Shown one piece after another: positions 7,004 to 9,372 of a stretch of DNA of 9,372 nucleotides. The notes under the pieces were generated by a model. The model did no database searches. It saw only the letters and a list, made by a program, of their open reading frames with translations, and had not been told where the DNA came from. The stretch lies in assembly GCA_031259665.1 (NCBI GenBank), contig JAIRLD010000028.1, positions 1 to 9,372 of the forward strand, read 5' to 3'. Numbering within the stretch: the stretch's first letter is position 1; each line of letters begins with the position of its first letter. The stretch is from Puniceicoccales bacterium. Its GTDB lineage: Bacteria > Verrucomicrobiota > Verrucomicrobiia > Opitutales > LL51. A program made the translations under genes and the position numbers.

Positions 7004-7053
7004 AGCCTTTTGGCAGACTAATATTTTTTGCAGAAATTTTGCTTCCTATCCAG

Positions 7054-7938
7054 TTATTTTCGAAAGTTAATAACCGCATCTTTGCCGAAACTTAGATCGA
7101 TACGTTCTACGGGCAAACTATTTCTAACTTTTTGTGTACTCAGGATAAAACTCAAACGCTTCAACTGTTCATCAAAATCACTATCTTTGAAAATAACCGT
7201 TGAGGCACAATGGCAGCGCACATTAATTTTAGACCAAGGAACATTTTTTTTCCGTAATTTTTCGATTGAAATCACTTCCATTTGGGCATAAATTGGCCAA
7301 TATTTCGTTTTTGCCAATGTCAGAAGTTCACATACTTTTTCCAACGTTTCTACTTTTTCGTATCCTCCATCGCCCATACGCTTCAACGTCATACCACTCA
7401 AAAACGGCATCATTTTCCGTTCGATTTCCGCAATACTTTCGCAAGAAAATATGACACCCTCGCCGTCCACAAACATCTCCCGATGAGACTGTCCATCGCG
7501 CACCAAAATTCGTAAAATGGGAATGCGTTCCTTGAGTGTTACTTTGATCGTATCCGGAAATTGCCGTTCAATATGAGCTTCCTTAATTTGGGAGCACTGC
7601 TCTATGTTTCGCTTTATTGTAAAAATATCAATCTCCATGATATCAGTACCCTGCGGAAACGTAAGAAAAGATCGAAGCCATTGTCCGTTCAAAGTACCAT
7701 TAGTCTGAAATTTAATTTGACACACCGGTTGTATGAAAATTAATTGGATATTCTTCCTCATCCAGGAAAAACTTATAAAACCGAAACAAATCAACCCACC
7801 GAATAGTGCAACAAACAGAAAGATTCTCAAAAGTCCTCGCAAAGAAAATATCCTGCACGACGATATCTCTCGCCTACGCTGCCCTTTTGGTATAATTTGT
7901 TTTACACTCGGATTCGACTTTTTACCAAAAACCCACAT
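7054..7938 (-). CDS. ftsQ: Cell division protein FtsQ/DivIB
   Basis: A bitopic divisome protein of 294 aa. It has a basic cytoplasmic N-terminus (GQRRRE), one membrane segment at about 36-58, and a POTRA domain at about 73-143 ending in the typical AHIERQFPDTIKVTLKERIP. A beta domain follows, with VDGEGVIF (157-164) as in FtsQ proteins. It links early and late division proteins (FtsB/L, FtsA side). The ATG at 7938 is the first possible start, since TAA is in frame just upstream. It follows ddl on the same strand, as in division/cell-wall clusters, but with a 176-bp gap. That AT-rich gap holds two -35-like boxes (TTGACA at 8045-8050, TTGACC at 8027-8032) with weak -10s, so ftsQ may have its own promoter. 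No ftsA or ftsZ follows. Confidence 0.9.
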   Translation of the reverse strand: MWVFGKKSNPSVKQIIPKGQRRREISSCRIFSLRGLLRIFLFVALFGGLICFGFISFSWMRKNIQLIFIQPVCQIKFQTNGTLNGQWLRSFLTFPQGTDIMEIDIFTIKRNIEQCSQIKEAHIERQFPDTIKVTLKERIPILRILVRDGQSHREMFVDGEGVIFSCESIAEIERKMMPFLSGMTLKRMGDGGYEKVETLEKVCELLTLAKTKYWPIYAQMEVISIEKLRKKNVPWSKINVRCHCASTVIFKDSDFDEQLKRLSFILSTQKVRNSLPVERIDLSFGKDAVINFRK

Positions 7939-8114
7939 TGATGCCCATTATGCGTTAAAATCCTTTCCATTGCAACAGAAACAAAGACATAAACCATTCT
8001 GTTTATTCCTTCTTTACCTAAACATTGGTCAATTTTGAGACCATTGTCAAGTATTTAATCAATTTACAAACACAAAACAAAAATTGAATCCTCTGTCATT
8101 TACTCCAAAACCAC

Positions 8115-9053
8115 TCATTGAATAACCGATACAACTGCGGATTCTAGCTTACCGATGCGATCCCTTTCAAATGCAAAATCAACTATCCGTCGGCAAAGTG
8201 TAGAAAAATCGATACCCATTGCAGCCGCAGCTTTAGGGAGCAAACTCGTTGCAATCATCCCTGGACTCGTGTTAATCTCTAGAAAATTAAACTTGCCCTG
8301 GTTGTTCAAAATAAAATCTAAACGCCCGAAGTCACGGCAACCGCAGGTCTGAAAAATCTGTTCCGAAATAGCCTGAACGTTTCGGATTTCGAATTCCGTT
8401 ATCGGCGCCGGAACCAAATATTCCGTCGCACCCATGGTATACTTGTGCGCATAATCGTAGAAGCCATCCCGGGGACAAATTTCAATCACAGGTAAGGCAT
8501 GTCCATCGAGAATGCCTACTGTGATTTCGCGACCCGTAAGGTAAGGTTCGACAATCCAGTTCCCCTGTGCCCAATCCCCTTCGCGACGCAAAAAATCCTC
8601 AGCTTCATAAACCCTCGTCACACCGACACTGCTCCCTCGATCATTCGGCTTCACTACAAATGGACCACCGGCAAATGCCCATAGCTCCTCAAAATCTTGT
8701 CCACTATAGGTACAAAATTTTGCCGTCAAAATACCCAATCGCTGCGCAATGACTTTGGTCTCACTCTTATTCATGCAAATTCGGCTCGCCCTAGAATCAC
8801 TCCCGGCAAAGGAAAATCCCGCCCATTCCAATAGTCGCTGCAACTGACCGTCCTCACCAAACTCCCCATGAATAAGTGGGAAAACAACGCTCTTCTCCGA
8901 ATCGAGATCCCTGGGCAAACAATCCTCCTCCAATTCAAATAATTCACACTCCATCTGTACTCTCAATGCCTCGAAAACCGTTTGTCCACTGCGCAGCGAA
9001 ACCTCTCGCTCCGATGTACTTCCACCGCCGCTTAAAATCGCAACCTTTTTCAT
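8115..9053 (-). CDS. ddl: D-alanine--D-alanine ligase
   Basis: An ATP-grasp ligase of 312 aa that makes the D-Ala-D-Ala dipeptide for peptidoglycan in the cytoplasm. The expected sites are all visible: GGGSTSEREVSL with Glu16, HGEFGEDG (62-69), ATP-binding FVVKPNDRGSSVGV (132-145), EPYLTGREITVG (169-180), GFYDYAHKY (197-205) with the omega-loop Tyr, Arg244 and Asp246 in GRLDF, and the metal and substrate site FLEINTSPGM (257-266). Length is normal for DdlB-type enzymes. I chose the ATG at 9053 (MKKVAILSGG). A TTG at 9059, only two codons earlier, sits at a better distance from the AAGGA at about 9066-9070 and could be the true start. The palindromic block at 9105-9246 lies about 50 bp upstream of the start. 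Confidence 0.96.
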   Translation of the reverse strand: MKKVAILSGGGSTSEREVSLRSGQTVFEALRVQMECELFELEEDCLPRDLDSEKSVVFPLIHGEFGEDGQLQRLLEWAGFSFAGSDSRASRICMNKSETKVIAQRLGILTAKFCTYSGQDFEELWAFAGGPFVVKPNDRGSSVGVTRVYEAEDFLRREGDWAQGNWIVEPYLTGREITVGILDGHALPVIEICPRDGFYDYAHKYTMGATEYLVPAPITEFEIRNVQAISEQIFQTCGCRDFGRLDFILNNQGKFNFLEINTSPGMIATSLLPKAAAAMGIDFSTLCRRIVDFAFERDRIGKLESAVVSVIQ

Positions 9054-9104
9054 CTTCAATAACTCATCCTTATATACCCAAAATTATTTCAATCCCAAAA
9101 TCTG

Positions 9105-9246
9105 CCTAAGGGCTCCTCGCCCTTGGAATCCCCGCCAGGGGATTCATCCCCTGGACCTGGATTTGCGGTTGGATCCAGTGGCGATGCCACTGGATCCAAC
9201 CGCAAAGGGCCAAAGGCCTGCCCGCGGCGTAGCCGCGGGCAGGCCT
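9105..9246 (-). repeat. Composite palindromic mosaic element, right copy (F-E-D-C-B)
   Basis: This is an inverted copy of the block at 102-241, in the same element order. F is CCTAAGGGC (9105-9113) against GCCCTTGG (9119-9126). E is 9135-9154, with the same arms as on the left and centre TC. D has perfect 21-base arms, 9162-9182 and 9186-9206, around GAT. C is GGCC-AAA-GGCC (9208-9218) and overlaps B. B has 15-base perfect arms, 9214-9228 and 9232-9246, around GTA. Relative to the left copy, D has exchanged a T-A pair (148/174) for G-C (9171/9197), keeping the stem. It lies in the gene-free 9060-9372 stretch upstream of ddl, so here it would be in a 5' region rather than at a gene end. Confidence 0.85.
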
Positions 9247-9272
9247 GAAAAAGAAAAAAGAGATTAAATTAT

Positions 9273-9307
9273 GCGCCACCCCTGTGCAAATTGTACAGGG
9301 GTGGCGC
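9273..9307. repeat. A-type palindrome, right inner copy
   Basis: Two 17-base arms (9273-9289 and 9291-9307) flank a central A. All positions pair apart from one G-T wobble. The apex CTGTGCAAATTGTACAG is a variant of the left copy's apex, while the outer stem GCGCCACC/GGTGGCGC is unrelated to the left copy's. It sits 26 bp outside the B hairpin of the composite block, across a purine-rich spacer. Confidence 0.85.
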
Positions 9308-9335
9308 GTAACTAAAATAAAAAATCTTGCCTTTG

Positions 9336-9372
9336 CGGCCCAGACCTGCGCATACTGCGCAGGTCTGGGCCG
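9336..9372. repeat. A-type palindrome, right outer copy
   Basis: Perfect 17-base arms (9336-9352 and 9356-9372) flank TAC. The apex CTGCGCATACTGCGCAG matches the other two A-type hairpins, but the outer stem CGGCCCAGA/TCTGGGCCG is different again. It follows the inner copy after 28 AT-rich bases and ends exactly at the window edge, so more of the array may lie beyond. Confidence 0.85.

Noticed and set aside
7004..7053. Bidirectional terminator between the convergent transferase gene and ftsQ
   Set aside because: Only a weak imperfect palindrome (GCAGAAATTTTGC) with no stable stem.
8026..8043. Small hairpin TGGTC/GACCA between ddl and ftsQ
   Set aside because: Only five pairs with an AT loop in AT-rich DNA, which is within chance.

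Overview
The window reads as a chromosomal segment of a Gram-negative bacterium. It carries an LPS-heptose kinase, a D-Ala-D-Ala ligase and FtsQ. The elongation factor P, with an Arg at the tip of its modification loop, looks most like what I remember of Verrucomicrobiota (Opitutae/Puniceicoccales-type) proteins. That placement is an inference from memory, not a search result. Exported repeat proteins, one with C-terminal ankyrin repeats, together with a decaying gene, suggest a host-associated lifestyle; this is also inference.

Layout. Positions 1-241 hold no gene. They contain a dense set of palindromes that ends flush against the stop codon of a heptose-7-phosphate kinase (rfaE1/hldE N-domain type; 242-1204, minus). 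Next, all on the minus strand, come a possible 36-aa ORF (1277-1387), an exported helical-repeat protein (1394-2806), a 114-bp copy of the first 38 codons of rfaE1 (2999-3112), and a paralogous exported repeat protein with an ankyrin tail (3140-5395) that is split by three single-base frameshifts. On the plus strand follow efp (5630-6187) and a stand-alone left-handed beta-helix transferase (6272-7003). On the minus strand ddl (8115-9053) lies upstream of ftsQ (7054-7938), a relic of the division/cell-wall gene order. Positions 9060-9372 hold no gene but carry a second set of the same palindromes in inverted orientation.

Two observations stand out. First, the region 1091 to about 5574 looks like an old tandem duplication. 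The inferred unit was [5' end of rfaE1 - repeat-protein gene - about 180 bp of upstream DNA]. Unit 1 is 1091-2998 and unit 2 is 2999-5574, and the orphan rfaE1 fragment is the scar at the junction. The two repeat-protein copies then diverged: one ends without ankyrin repeats, while the other has seven repeat units plus an ankyrin tail and is now frameshifted.

Second, both ends of the window carry the same ordered mosaic of GC-rich hairpins (here called F-E-D-C-B-A, running outward). Between the copies, stem bases change in complementary pairs. The outermost 'A' hairpins share an apex but have unrelated, fully self-complementary stems. This looks like a structured, mobile or recombinogenic element family that I cannot match to a named one.

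In function, rfaE1, ddl, ftsQ and the beta-helix transferase all belong to envelope building, efp to translation, and the repeat proteins probably to the periplasm or cell exterior. Only ddl/ftsQ form a recognisable functional pair.
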